Below are positions 35,680 through 46,293 of a DNA stretch of 64,000 nucleotides, in pieces; position 1 is the first letter of the stretch, and every line of letters begins with the position of its first letter. The stretch is from Taudactylus pleione. Lineage: Eukaryota > Chordata > Amphibia > Anura > Myobatrachidae. A program made the position numbers and the translations under genes. The notes beneath the pieces are model-generated. The model was not told the origin of the DNA. It did not search any database and saw nothing but the letters and a program-made list of their open reading frames with translations. The stretch covers positions 1,674,001 to 1,738,000 of the forward strand of contig JAUIMM010000484.1 in the NCBI GenBank assembly GCA_031769625.1, given 5' to 3'.

Positions 35680-36886
35680 TCATTGCAGAAAAAAAATCAA
35701 GACGACGTCTTTGATAAATCGATTATAAAAATGTTTATGTATTAAAATGTATCAGCAAACATACCAATAAAAGAAACAATATATTGTGCATATATCATAT
35801 CAATTAAGGCAAATAATCAGCCCACTTAAAATGTATAAGAAATATATCCAATGCATAGGGAATAAAAATGAGTGCTATACTGCCAGTTCATACAGTCATG
35901 ACTGATACTGCGGTGAAATAGTTCGTACCAGTGATCTCTGAATCCACAAGATGCTCAGGTGTTTAATTGATCAGTGGTATCCCGGCTTTTCATACACACC
36001 TCCTCATGTGTGCAACAATAGAGAATATATAATATTGAATCTTACCATATGTGCATGGACAATGGAGAATTGTGTAGCTCTTGCTTCTGGGTGATTGCTG
36101 AGCTTGCACCACCTTATTCAGTGTCCAACAGGTGATCCGTGCGGCTTCTTTCACAAAGCCACCTGTGAGCTTACAGCTGAACTCTCCAAATGCAGCTACA
36201 CTGCTCCCGTCCAGCACCTCCAGTGTTTATACAGGCAGTCACAGATATTACAGATCACACTAATGGCCTGTACACACGGTACGATAAGCTGTCATATTTC
36301 AATGATAACAATCCTATTGTTAAAATCTGAAAGTTTCTGTGCCCTAACGACCATACGATGGACAATGCGCGTCCAAATATGGCCGTTGACAACGAACTAC
36401 AGTTGTCTGTGCAAGCAGGCAGACCTGGTCGATATTGACCAGGTTAGCCCGTTTACTATAGGGACCCGCGATCAACGTTATAGTAGTGGGAGGTATGCTG
36501 CAGGTGCTGAATGCTCGATCCAGCACATGCAGAACGATTGTCTGATCGTTATCTGATCGTTGCTGTCGTACCGTGTGTACGCAGCGTAATCATCCACCGC
36601 AGTATGAATATCCAGCATTTAGCACAAAGCATTTAGCAGGTACAGTCCTGACGCGTTTCACTTCAAAATCAGAAGCTTTATCAGAGTCATGAACTGGCAG
36701 TCTAGCACTATTTTTTCTCTCTATGCATTGGATATATTTCTTATACATTTTATGTGGGCTGATTATTTGCCTTAAATTATATGATATATGCTCAATATAT
36801 TGTGTATTTTATTGGTATGTTTGCTGATACATTTTAATACATAAACATCAATTTATGAAAAATGTCTTGATATTTTTCTGCCATGA
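35680..36886. mobile_element. Fold-back element with unusually long flanking direct repeats
   Basis: The left arm is about 35680-35915 and the right arm about 36685-36886, inverse to each other (for example GTATTAAAATGTATCAGCAA and its complement). Immediately outside lie direct copies of AAAGGTATATAT..TTTATGGTTCA at 35654-35679 and 36888-36911. The spacer is interrupted by the MITE at 36264. Confidence 0.7.
36264..36586. mobile_element. Harbinger-like MITE nested in the fold-back element
   Basis: Ends TGGCCTGTACACACGGTACG and CGTACCGTGTGTACGCAGCG. TAA is at 36261-36263 and 36587-36589. It lies in the spacer between the arms at 35680 and 36886. Confidence 0.8.
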
Positions 36887-36990
36887 TAAAGGTATATATT
36901 TTTATGGTTCAAAATTTTAGAGATTTGGTAAAAAAACCAAAAAACTACTAGTCTCAAACAATTGTAATAGAATCCCAAATGACTTGTATA

Positions 36991-37846
36991 ATGGCGCTAA
37001 TTTAGAGTCACACGTAAGATGACCTCAATGCCTATTCAAAAACAAATGCAGATGTTCACCTACATTCAGAGTTAACTACAACTGTGCGCCCGCCCTGCCC
37101 CGTCCATCTGCTTGTGAAAGTAGCAGTAATCACTACCAGCGCGCATCTATCTTCGGGGTAAAACATCAGTCTGATATTCCACCTACACACCCACAGAACA
37201 CTTGTCCAACACATGAACATCCCGTTGTTGCCCAGTTACACCCACTCAGCTGCCAGTGGAGCTGCGTACGAATGTGAAAGCCCAGAGGTTTCGCAAAGTC
37301 ACGTACACTCTGGGCCTGATTCGGAGACGGACGGTAATGCAATAGCAACTGCAATCTCTCATATCACAGCTGTTAAAATATGCTAATGCCTTCCACAGCA
37401 CAGCCGAGCATAGACACCTACTACTGCCTTCTCATATCCATCTGACGTGCAAAAGCGTAACCATTGACGCTCAGCATGTAGGGTGAGTCTGACCAGCCGC
37501 AAACACTGCGTCTCTCCTGACATGCAGGGAGCTCTCATGCTGTGAAGCAGATGGCAAGGGCTAATTTATGTGTGCCCATGAACTGGCATTTAAATGGCCA
37601 GATATACCTGCGTTCCTGTTACCACTCCCAAATGCGGACTGTCACTCACTTTGTGAATATTAACTCTGTACGAACTGAAAAGTTGCATGTGCGCAATGCT
37701 GCGTTTGCGCAATAGCAAATAATCACGAAAACATCGGCATCGCGTCCTTCTCTGAATCAAGCCCCCTACTCTGATGCATGTGCAGTGCGATAAATTGCAA
37801 GGTCCGTCTACAAAAGCGACTCAAGTGTGACTCTGAAGCAGCCCCA
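36991..37846. mobile_element. Inverted-repeat element with nested GGGCCTGATTC element
   Basis: Outer ends ATGGCGCTAATTTAGAGTCA and TGACTCTGAAGCAGCCCCAT. Inside, 37312-37764 starts GGGCCTGATTCGGAGACGGA and ends TCTCTGAATCAAGCCC, with imperfect 3-bp flanks TCT/CCT. Both are non-coding. Confidence 0.6.
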
Positions 37847-38301
37847 TATTAGATTATGTTAGGGACATTAGAATTTAAGGGACATAAAACAAATTACAAT
37901 GGCACTATATAAATTATCTTAATAATAATGTGTAAATGGGATGTGAATGAAGATTTTCTGAGCAGGGTTACACAGGAACCTGCAGGTAGATCATTTTTAA
38001 TTTTGTTAAACTTTGTATTAAAGGCTCAACTCCTAAACCCACCATTCCCACAGCAATACACGCATACATTGCCTCGTCATGCTACGTGCAAACATTATAT
38101 AACCGTACATATAAGCACACAAAGATGCAAGGCCCTGGGACTGCAGATGTTCATTCTCCCATGTCATGTTTGTTACACATGCAGAGTGACACAAGACGAC
38201 ATTTACAGGTGACAGTTACATGAACTTTGCAGAACATGAGCACATGGCCAAGATGTGACCAAGAGAAGCAACAGTGAATGATGCCTGTATAACACACTCA
38301 C
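37847..38301. other. Presumed METTL16 first-intron sequence, nothing recognised
   Basis: AT-rich. No gene or repeat recognised. Confidence 0.35.
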
Positions 38302-38460
38302 ATGCCCGGCTCAGCTCTCCCCTTCCCCGGAGCCGCCGCGCTGAAGGAACTGCTGCTGCTGCTGGCGGGCTCATGTGCGGCTCGCTCACACTCATCTACT
38401 GCCAATCTGCCATCCATCCGGCTACGGAGCGATGTTTGGGACAAAATTCCCCATAGCTCG
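38302..38460 (-). promoter_or_regulatory. METTL16: Candidate METTL16 promoter and 5' non-coding exon
   Basis: This is the only short GC- and CpG-rich island upstream of coding exon 1. It includes CCCCGGAGCCGCCGCGC near 38325-38341. A good donor on the minus strand, CAT|GTGAGT with GT at 38301-38300, could join to the acceptor at 35384. The transcription start is not determined; the right limit given is a guess. A 60-codon reading frame on the minus strand (38480-38298) would be cut at this donor and would stop two codons after splicing, so the region is treated as untranslated. This is inference from base composition, donor and position. Confidence 0.5.
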
Positions 38461-38561
38461 TTTGATTTTCTTTTCAGCATTATCCTTGGTCATGCCATGT
38501 CTGAACACAGAATGAAACATACTGTTCTTACAAGTGTAACATCACATGACAGAAATACCTG

Positions 38562-38592
38562 TACATACATACATACATACATACATACACTT
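38562..38592. repeat. (CATA)n microsatellite
   Basis: About seven CATA units followed by T8. Confidence 0.9.
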
Positions 38593-39401
38593 TTTTTTAC
38601 TTTTGCAATAATTTAGGGTGAAATAATTATTATTATCATCATTTATTTCTATGCATTCTGAGAGCATAAAACCATTCTTATTTGATTTTTAATACCTTGA
38701 AACTCCCAGAAATTTGACAAGTATTAACTCCAGGTACGTTATTAAGCAGTTGGGAAATAGCAGTAATGAACTATATACAGTGGCATATGATTTACAATGG
38801 GTGCAGTGGGTGCAGGGGGCCCACGCCACACACTCAGCACCCATTTAGTTTACTTATCTCTCCGGGGTCCTGTGTTGGCGATGCGCAAATCACAGGGGGT
38901 GAATTACGCCGTTTTCCATTTTCACCTCTACCGCGGAGAGGAGGGGTCCGCATGGAGGCTGCAAATGTGCTCTCTCTTCTCTGCTCCTGACTATGGCCCT
39001 TTTCGAAAAATGTAAAGTTTGCACTACAAAAATTGTAGATTATGTGGCTGTTGTACAGTTGGAGGCAAATATAATTTTTTTGGGGGGGAGAGTAAAATTC
39101 TAATTTGCACATGTGCTTTTGACTCTTAACACTTAGACAGAATGGGGAGGGTGGGGGTGGGTATCCAAGCCTAGGCCAAGTACAGTAAGAAAGTGTGCAC
39201 GCATTTGCGCCAGTCAGGAGGTGTACTGTATATCTTGCTGGTGCTTGACCCGTGGTACAATATCTGCAGTAATATTGATCAGCATTTTGAGATGCATCCA
39301 GATTAGCAAGCTTTTAGAGGGCACAGCCTACGTGCACATCCTGACAGTGGCAGATTAAGGTCCACATGGGCCTGGAGCTGAAATTTACAAAGGGCCTATT
39401 G

Positions 39402-39557
39402 CAGTGTTGGCTAACCTTGACACTCCAGCTGTTGTGGAACTATATATCCCAGCATGCCCTACCACAGTTTTAGCATGCCCTAATAGCAAAACTGTAGCAG
39501 TGCATGCTGGGTTAAGTAGTTCCATAACAGCTGGAGTGTCAAGGTTAGCCAACACTG
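39402..39557. mobile_element. hAT MITE, perfect 8-bp target duplication
   Basis: Ends CAGTGTTGGCTAACCTTGAC and its complement ending GCCAACACTG. GCCTATTG is duplicated at 39394-39401 and 39558-39565. The 156-bp element is almost entirely palindromic. Confidence 0.92.
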
Positions 39558-39826
39558 GCCTATTGTGTGCTGCCTCAGGGGGTGTGATTAGTGATGTGGT
39601 GGGGCATGACCAGTGCTGTGGGGGTGTGGTCTGCATCACGGGCTGTGGCTAGCGCCTTCCTTTAATCACCTCAATTGCACCCCCCACTCTGCTTATATCA
39701 ACAGTATAATGTGAAAGTCTGCAAATAAAAGGAGACACCCCTTGTTAAAGGGACAAAAAAGAATAATGGCACTTAATGATCACATGAATCTGCAACTTCC
39801 CTACTAAAGAGCATGTGTGTCACTAA

Positions 39827-40184
39827 TGGTGCATACACAAAACACGATATGCTCCCTGAGCGATATCGTGTAGTGTTGTCCCCGGCAGGCTGTGCTCAAT
39901 GTCGTTCATGACATTGAGCACAGCCGCTGAACGATATCATTAACGATATCGTTCAGCGCCGGGCTCTCTCCCCCATTCCCTGACATGCAGCAACCTGACG
40001 AGATCGTCAGGTTAGCCTGCATGTTAGCCCGATGAACGATGATGACGAACGACACGCGGCAACGCGCGTCGTCGTCATCGTTCATCTTTTTGGGGTTAAA
40101 AATGAACGATAAAGTGGACGACTGAACGATAATGATATCGTTATCGTTCAGTCGTCCACTTCATCGCCCAGTGTGTACGCACCT
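39827..40184. mobile_element. Harbinger-like MITE with empty site in the paralogous repeat
   Basis: Ends TGGTGCATACAC and GTGTACGCACCT. Flanks are TAA (39824-39826) and TTA (40185-40187). The interior has strong palindromes around GAACGATATC. The matching repeat copy reads GTCTATTAGTGATG without the element at about 46749-46762. Confidence 0.82.
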
Positions 40185-40652
40185 TTAGTGATCACATGAA
40201 TATGAAACCTTCCTACTAAAGGTCCCATTGGAACTGTGACTGTGCAGACCAATCATGTCTCTGCAGCTTCCTATCTCTGTCTGGCAGACATCTTACGGTT
40301 ATTGACATAAAGGACTCACATATCGCTACAAAAGGGCTGTTTATGATAAATTGGCCCCATATTGTTAAAGTGAAAATGAAGCCTAGTGGGTTACGGGTCA
40401 TTTTTTTCTGTAATACATAGCAGCAAGCATCACAAAGATCAATCTGTGGTATTTCTGACTGGAACCCACTGACTAAAATTGAAATAAAAGGCTGTTTAAT
40501 CTCCAAAATGTATTCTCTCTTATAAATTATTCATTTTAATCTCTTCATATGGGCACAAGTAAATTTTAGATATATATTTTACTGTTTACAGTTTGGACAG
40601 GATGAAACTTACATATACATCAACTGCCATAATATATGTGCTTTAGGACTAA

Positions 40653-41251
40653 GGGCCTGATTCAGAGCCGCTCGTAAGCGGCCGCTCGTTCGCTCCGAGC
40701 GATGTTCGCACAACTGCGCATGCGTATGGGTTGTAATATGCATGCGCGAACCGGTCATTGCGGTCGGAAATTGTGTGCTCGCAAAATAGCGAATGCCTGC
40801 TAATTTGAGTGACAGAATGAGGCGTTTGTGGGTGGTAACAGGGGAAGATGCTTGAAAACGGGGAGTGGAGATCCGAACGCAGGCGTGCCAAACGGTCAAA
40901 ACGGGCGTTTTAAGGGTGTGCATAATTAACAAAGCAGCGTCATCGACCACGTCACTTGGTTTTCTTTTAGCCTAAACTGCTCGCATGATTGTGGTAGGAA
41001 AATCAAACCACAAGCACTGCGAGCAGTTCATACGCCTTTCGATGTACTCGATTAATCTAATAAATAGTGGAGATGACGTATGATGTGAGCGGCCAGGGGG
41101 CGTTTTTAAAAAAATAGCGAGCGCATGTTTCGTTCGCTCGTTCAGACATAGAGGCATCAACAGACCGCAAACAGCGAGCGCTCTATTTAAATATCCGGCC
41201 CCTTTTTCTGAACGAGCGAGCGCAAATAGCGTCCGTCTCTGAATCAGGCCC
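40653..41251. mobile_element. 599-bp MITE, subfamily A, TAA target duplication
   Basis: Ends GGGCCTGATTCAGAGCCG and CGTCTCTGAATCAGGCCC. TAA is at 40650-40652 and 41252-41254. Near-identical to 62133-62731; the inverse orientation is found at 56059 and 25556. Its frames recur in every copy but have no protein support. Confidence 0.9.
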
Positions 41252-41438
41252 TAAGCTCAACTGCACACTGCAGTTGGTTGTGACATCACAATTATTGATG
41301 ACATCACAGAACTACTTGTACAGCTGTTGAAAAATTTGAAGCTCTGTTTTCAAAAATTCCAAACTGTGCAGTCACATTTTGTGATATTGCAAGTTTGCTT
41401 TATTCTCTAAGAGCCCTATTGTTGTCTTCTGACATAAC

Positions 41439-43028
41439 ATGGGAACTATTAAGAGAAAAAAACCTCCAGACAAAGCAGGGAGACAAAAAAACAGAGGAAA
41501 ACTGACCAAAAAAGCAGAGAGACGCAGAGGAAAGGAGGCAGGCCAGGCAAAAGCAGGTAAGAGAGAGGTGAGAATAAACAATGCATTTGTAGCAGGTGTA
41601 CAGAGAGGCTGGGACAGGTTTGCTGGGTTTCTAAAAAAGACAAGAGACCAGTTCATAAGAGCATGCAGCAGATGTACCAGATTTTGGCGAGTGAGACACA
41701 GGAGAAACTTTGACGTTGCTGAAGATCCAGGGGAGGGATGCAGTCATTGGATAGGCCAGACAAACCTTTCAAAAAAAGAGATGACCAAAAATAAATCAGG
41801 CAAAGCAGCTATACAGAGACGCTGGGACAGGTTTGATGGATTTGTAAAAAAGAAGAAACATCAACTCATAACAACAATTAGCAGAAGCCAACCAGGCATC
41901 CCAATGGTTCAGCAAACTGCAGAAGAGAGCTGCACAGTGCCCACCAGTCACCAAAGCACAGACACTGTACCTTTAACAGTGGAGCAATTTACTTTCCACT
42001 CACTACTTGGAAAGGGAGGTTATGGCAAAGTGATGCTGGCAACAGATGCTATTCGTAGGGAAAGAGTAGCAGTGAAAATCTTAAAGAAGAGAGCATTAAT
42101 TAAAATCTTAAAGAAGACAGCAATAATAGAACATGAGAGCAGTTTGGTTGAGTGTCAGGTACTTGAAATGTCACATGAAAGCATTTTTATGATCCATGGT
42201 TATGCAGCCTTCCACACAGAGAGCTATCTATACTGTGTAATGCAACTGGCTGGCGGAGGGGATCTGTTCGATTTTGTGAAGACATCACCGGTGGACCTAA
42301 CAACAATAAAATTTATAGCTGCTGAACTGGTTTGTGGATTGCAGTTTATGCATTCAAGAGGAATTATTCACAGAGATCTCAAATTGGAGAATATATTACT
42401 AACTACAGAGGGTCATGTTAAAATCACAGACTTTGGTCTGGCCCTATTGAATACATATGGACAAACCAATGCCAAAGTACTTGGTGGGACCAATGGCTAT
42501 AAAGCTCCAGAAATTATAACTTGCCAGCCATACAGCGCTGGTGTGGATTGGTTCGCATATGGTGTTATTTTATAACTACTCACCCTACGCAAGTACCCTT
42601 TTAATGGAGAGTCAGCTTCTGTGGTAAACACAATGATCCTTACTCAAGAACCAACGTATTCAGGGCTTACTGATCCTGTAACAAAGGACATTATAACAAA
42701 GCTCCTGTGTAAGGAACAGTCCCTCCGGCTTGGAGTAAATGGCAATGTCCGAAAACAATGCTTCTTCTCTTCAATTAACTGGGCAGCAACAGAAACTGGA
42801 AAAACAGCATCTCCAGTTATACTGCACAAGGACTATATGGCTCTAGATGAAAAACAGCAAATTCCTTTGTCCCATAGTGAAGTGTTGAAAGAACCAATTA
42901 CTATCACGAACCAAAGTCTTTTTGATAACATTCAATTTGTGTGCCCTAAATGGGGTGAAACTTATCACAACATGCCAATGGAAGCAGACACTATGCCATC
43001 AGAGTTGACCTGGACTAACAAAAAATAG
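41439..43028 (+). pseudogene. Intronless AGC (PKC-like) protein kinase with one in-frame stop
   Basis: One frame of 530 codons is broken only by TAA at 42573-42575 (codon 379). The N terminus (1-180) is very basic and holds a duplicated 25-residue motif, VQRGWDRFAGFLKK... at 54-78 and IQRRWDRFDGFVKK... at 125-149. The kinase domain starts near 183: Gly loop GKGGYG 191-196, ATP Lys213 in VAVK, IIHRDLKLEN with Asp313, DFG 331-333, TNGYKAPEI, and GVDWFAYGVIL just before the stop. After the stop the frame continues through a normal AGC C-lobe and tail (RKYPFNGESAS, ending LTWTNKK). All catalytic residues are kept, so the stop is recent, polymorphic or an error. The lack of introns indicates a retrocopy. 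TGACATCA occurs twice upstream (41281, 41299). PKC-delta/theta or SGK-type relatives are both possible. Confidence 0.85.
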
Positions 43029-43079
43029 AAAAATCTGCAGTCCTAAAAACATCTTGTTCCTGCGTTGTCTGTTGCCTAC

Positions 43080-44757
43080 CCCAAACTCGGCTATGTACCT
43101 GGAGATGCACTATATCTTGCCTGTCACGACCTCGGCTATGTCCCTGAAGATGCACAATCTGCTACCTGCCCTGATCTTGACTACATCCATGGAGAAGCAC
43201 TGTCTGTCGCCTGACCCAACCTCGGCTACGTCCCAGGAGATGCACTGTCTGCCGCCTGCCCTGACCTCTGCTACGTCCCTGGAGATGCACTGTCTGCCGC
43301 CTGCCCTGACCTCTGCTACGTCCCTGGAGATGCACTGTCTGCCGCCTGTTCAACCTCGGCTACATCCCAGGAATGCACTGTCTACCGCCTGCCCTGACCT
43401 CTGCTACATCCCTGGAGATGCACTGTCTGCTGCCTGCCCCGACCTCGGCTACATCCCAGGAGATGCACTGTCTGCCACCTGCCCTGACCTCGGCTATGTC
43501 CCTGGAGATGCACTGTCTGCCGCCTGCTCAACCTCGGCTACATCACTGGAGATGCACTGTCTGCCGTCTGTATGACGTCGGCTACATCCCAGGAGATGCA
43601 CTGTCTGCCGCCTGCCCTGACCTCAGCTACATTTCAGGAGATGCTCTGTCTGCCGTCTGTTTGACCTCGGCTACATCCCAGGAGATGAACTGTCTGCCGC
43701 CTGTTCCAACCTCTGCTACGTCCCTGGAGATGCACTGTCTGCCGCCTGTTCGACCTCAGCTACGTCCCAGGAGATGCACTGTCTGCTGTTTGCTGCCTGG
43801 ACCTCTGCTACATACCTGGAGATGCACTGTCTGCCGCCTGCCCCAACCTTGGCTACATCCAGGAGATGCATTGTCTGCCGCCTGCCCCGACCTCAGCCAT
43901 GTTCCTGGAGATGCAGTCTGCCTCCTGCCCTTACCTCATCAGCTACGTCCCAGGAGATGCATTGTCTGCCCCAACCCCGGCTAGGTCCCAGGAGATGCAC
44001 GGTCTGCCGCCTGTTTGACCTCAGCTATGTCCCTGAAAATGCACTGTCTGCTGCCTGCTCGACCTCGGCTACGTCCCTGGAGATGCACTGTCTGCCGCCT
44101 GTTCAACCTTGGCTACATCCTAGGAGATGCACTGTCTGCCGCCTGCCCCAACCTCTGTTACATGAAAGGAGATGCACTGTCTGCCGCCTGCCCCGATTTC
44201 GGCTATGTCCCTGGAGATGCACTGTCTGCTGCCTGCTTCGACCTCAGCTACATCCCAGGAGATGCACTGTCTGCCGCCTGCTCGACCTCGGCTACGTCCC
44301 TGGAGATGCACTGTCTGCTGCCTGTTCGACCTTGGCTACATCCCAGGAGATGCACTGTCTGCCGTCTGCCCCGATTTCGGCTATGTCCCTGGAAATGCAC
44401 TGTATGCCGCCTGCTCGACCTCGGCTACGTCCCTGGAGATGCACTGTCTGCTGCCTGTTCGACCTTGGCTACATCCCAGGAGATGCACTGTGTGCCGCCT
44501 GCCCCGACCTCTGTTACGTCCATGGAGATGCACTGTCTGCCGCCTGCCCCGATTTCGGCTACGTCCCTGGAGATGCACTGTCTGCCGCCTGCTTTGACCT
44601 CTGTTACGTCCATGGAGATGCACTGTCTGCCACCTGCGCCGATTTCAGCTACGTCCCTGGAGATGCACTGTCTGCTGCCTGCTTCAACCTCGGCTACATC
44701 CCAGGAGAAGCACTGTGTGCCGCCTGCTCCGGCGTTGGCTACATCCCAGGAAATGCA
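43080..44757 (+). repeat. 45-bp minisatellite, about 37 copies
   Basis: The unit has the form CTCGGCTACGTCCCTGGAGA / TGCACTGTCTGCCGCCTGCC / CTGAC, 45 bp, starting about 50 bp after the kinase stop codon. Variants alternate TACGTCCCTGG, TACATCCCAGG and TACGTCCATGG. Because 45 is a multiple of three, long open frames arise (up to 344 codons at 43774-44808, reading GYVPGDALSAACPDL-type units). A few one- to three-base indels shift frame. Translation is not supported. Confidence 0.93.
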
Positions 44758-44784
44758 CTATTGATTCTTCTATATTGCTCAATT

Positions 44785-44812
44785 AATAAAATATTGTTTA
44801 AAAAATAAATAA
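44785..44812 (+). terminator. Polyadenylation signal after the minisatellite
   Basis: AATAAA at 44785-44790 followed by an A-rich stretch with a second AATAAA near 44806. It would place the minisatellite in the 3'UTR of the kinase transcript, or mark the tail of a retrocopy. Confidence 0.45.
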
Positions 44813-45196
44813 AGGTGTCTTGCTTAACAGGAACTGTGTAAGGAATAAAGGCAAGGCGTAGTAGAGCTAAAAGAAGCTTTATACCTAAAAGGTCAATATA
44901 GATAAGTTTAGAAATGGTGTATATTATATAATAAATTGGAAAACATAGATGGCCCGTTTGAGAGGGGCACGTAATGTTGATGTCACACACAAGCAGCCTA
45001 CGTTTTAAGTTTGTGCATATAAATAAATTGGGGTCCACTCCTGAGGATAAAAACAGCCAGACCTGGCAACAGTAAACTACATGTACAGGTGCCTTTTTAC
45101 TTTAACTGGTATGCGCACCCTGACCACAAATCTATAAAATACCATGCAAGGCATCTGGTCAAATAGGTCATGAAAATATGAATGGGTATGTATACA

Positions 45197-46147
45197 CAGG
45201 GCCGGTGCAAGGTTTCTTGGCATTTTTGCGCCCCCCACCCTCGGATAGCTACACAAGCCTTTATACAGTGCCCCCAGTAGTGGCCCCTATGCAGTGCTCC
45301 CAGTAGTGGTCCCCCTATGCAGTGCCCCTTATATAATGCCCCCAGTAGTAGTCCCCCTATGCAGTGCCCCTTATATAATGCTCCCAGTAGTAGTACCACC
45401 TACGCATTGCCCCAGGTAGTGGTCCCCCTATGCAGTGCCCCTTATATAATACCCTCAGTAGTAGTCCCCCCCATGCAGTGCTCCTTATATAGTGCCCCCC
45501 CAGTATTAGTCCCCCTCTGTTCAGTGCCCCCAGTACTAGTCCCCCCAGTAGTAGCCTCCCCCCCAGCAATGCCCCCATAGTAATCGTGCCCCCAGTAGTA
45601 ACCTCACCCCAGCAGTGACCCAGTAGTGATCTCCCCCCAGCAGTGCCCCCAGTAGTGATCTCCCCCCAGCAGTGCCCCCAGTAGTGATCTCCCTACCAGC
45701 AGTGCCCCCAGTAGTGATCTCCCCCCCAGCAGTGCCCCCAGTAGTAGACGTGCGGTGTCCCCAGTAGTAGCCTCCCCCCAGCAGTGATCTCCCCCCCCAG
45801 CAGTAATCCCAGCCAATCACACACGTAAAAAATAAAAAAAAAACTCCACTTACCTTAATCCCTGCTCCAGCATCCTCCTCTGTCCCCCCGGGCGGGCCCG
45901 CTCTGCATGATGGGAGAGACGTCATGACATCAGCCTCTGCCGGAGCCAGAAGATGGAGCTCGTGAGTGAGCTCCAGCCCGGCTACGGCAGTGGGCGCAGC
46001 AGCCGATGAGAGTCTGACTCTCATCGGCTGCTAAAACAAACCCACAGCTGCCGGTGTTTGTTCCTAGTAGGTAGTGCGGACTGCACTTATGTGCGAGCCA
46101 CACTACCGCCCTGCAGGGCCGGCGCTCTAGTGGTAGCGCTGGCCCTG
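45197..46147. mobile_element. hAT non-autonomous element, perfect 8-bp target duplication
   Basis: Ends CAGGGCCGGTGCAAGG and TAGCGCTGGCCCTG. TGTATACA is duplicated at 45189-45196 and 46148-46155. The interior is a degenerate array of CAGTGCCCCCAGTAGTG(A)TC units (45265-45810) followed by a GC-rich block with GGGAGAGACGTCATGAC. It shares its array with the hAT element at 22940 although the tips differ. Confidence 0.9.
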
Positions 46148-46293
46148 TGTATACATTTACAGTGCATGCACTATGCAGTAAAATCATCAATACATCGTGT
46201 ACATGGAATATCTGGGGCTGGACATCTGAGACAGAAGAACCTGAACTCATAGCTCAGTGATCCACAAGGGAGACTGGATTCCTGGCTGTGGAC

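Larger units (their letters stand above)
1..38460 (-). other. METTL16: METTL16 gene, partial (5' half; gene runs off left edge)
   Basis: Overall span of the gene inside the window. The order from the 5' end is: candidate non-coding exon about 38460-38302, then coding exons 35383-35249, 24551-24352, 8260-8120 and 4748-4633. Coding lengths of 128, 200, 141 and 116 nt join in phase into 195 codons without a stop. The product is the nuclear m6A methyltransferase that modifies U6 snRNA and the MAT2A 3'UTR hairpins. Exons for the rest of the methyltransferase fold and the C-terminal vertebrate-conserved region are not seen and should lie left of position 1. The introns (about 2.9, 10.7, 16.1 and 3.4 kb) are mostly transposable elements. 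The exon assignment rests on recognisable protein identity plus consistent splice sites. Confidence 0.95.
39354..40230. repeat. Repeat unit copy 1 (carries two inserted elements)
   Basis: ATTAAGGTCCACATGGGCCT GGAGCTG and downstream GACCAGTGCTGTGGGGGTGT and TGATCACATGAAT match 46294-46780 in the same order. Insertions at 39402-39557 and 39827-40184 are absent or different in the other copy. The nature of the parent repeat is unknown. Confidence 0.75.

Noticed and set aside
38298..38480. 60-codon minus-strand frame in the candidate METTL16 first exon
   Set aside because: Ser/Ala run from CTG/GCC repeats; it stops at the proposed donor and would stop at once after splicing to exon 1.
43774..44808. 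344-codon plus-strand frame of 15-residue repeats
   Set aside because: Product of a minisatellite whose period is a multiple of three; several frames are open at once and the start is arbitrary. Reported as a repeat instead.
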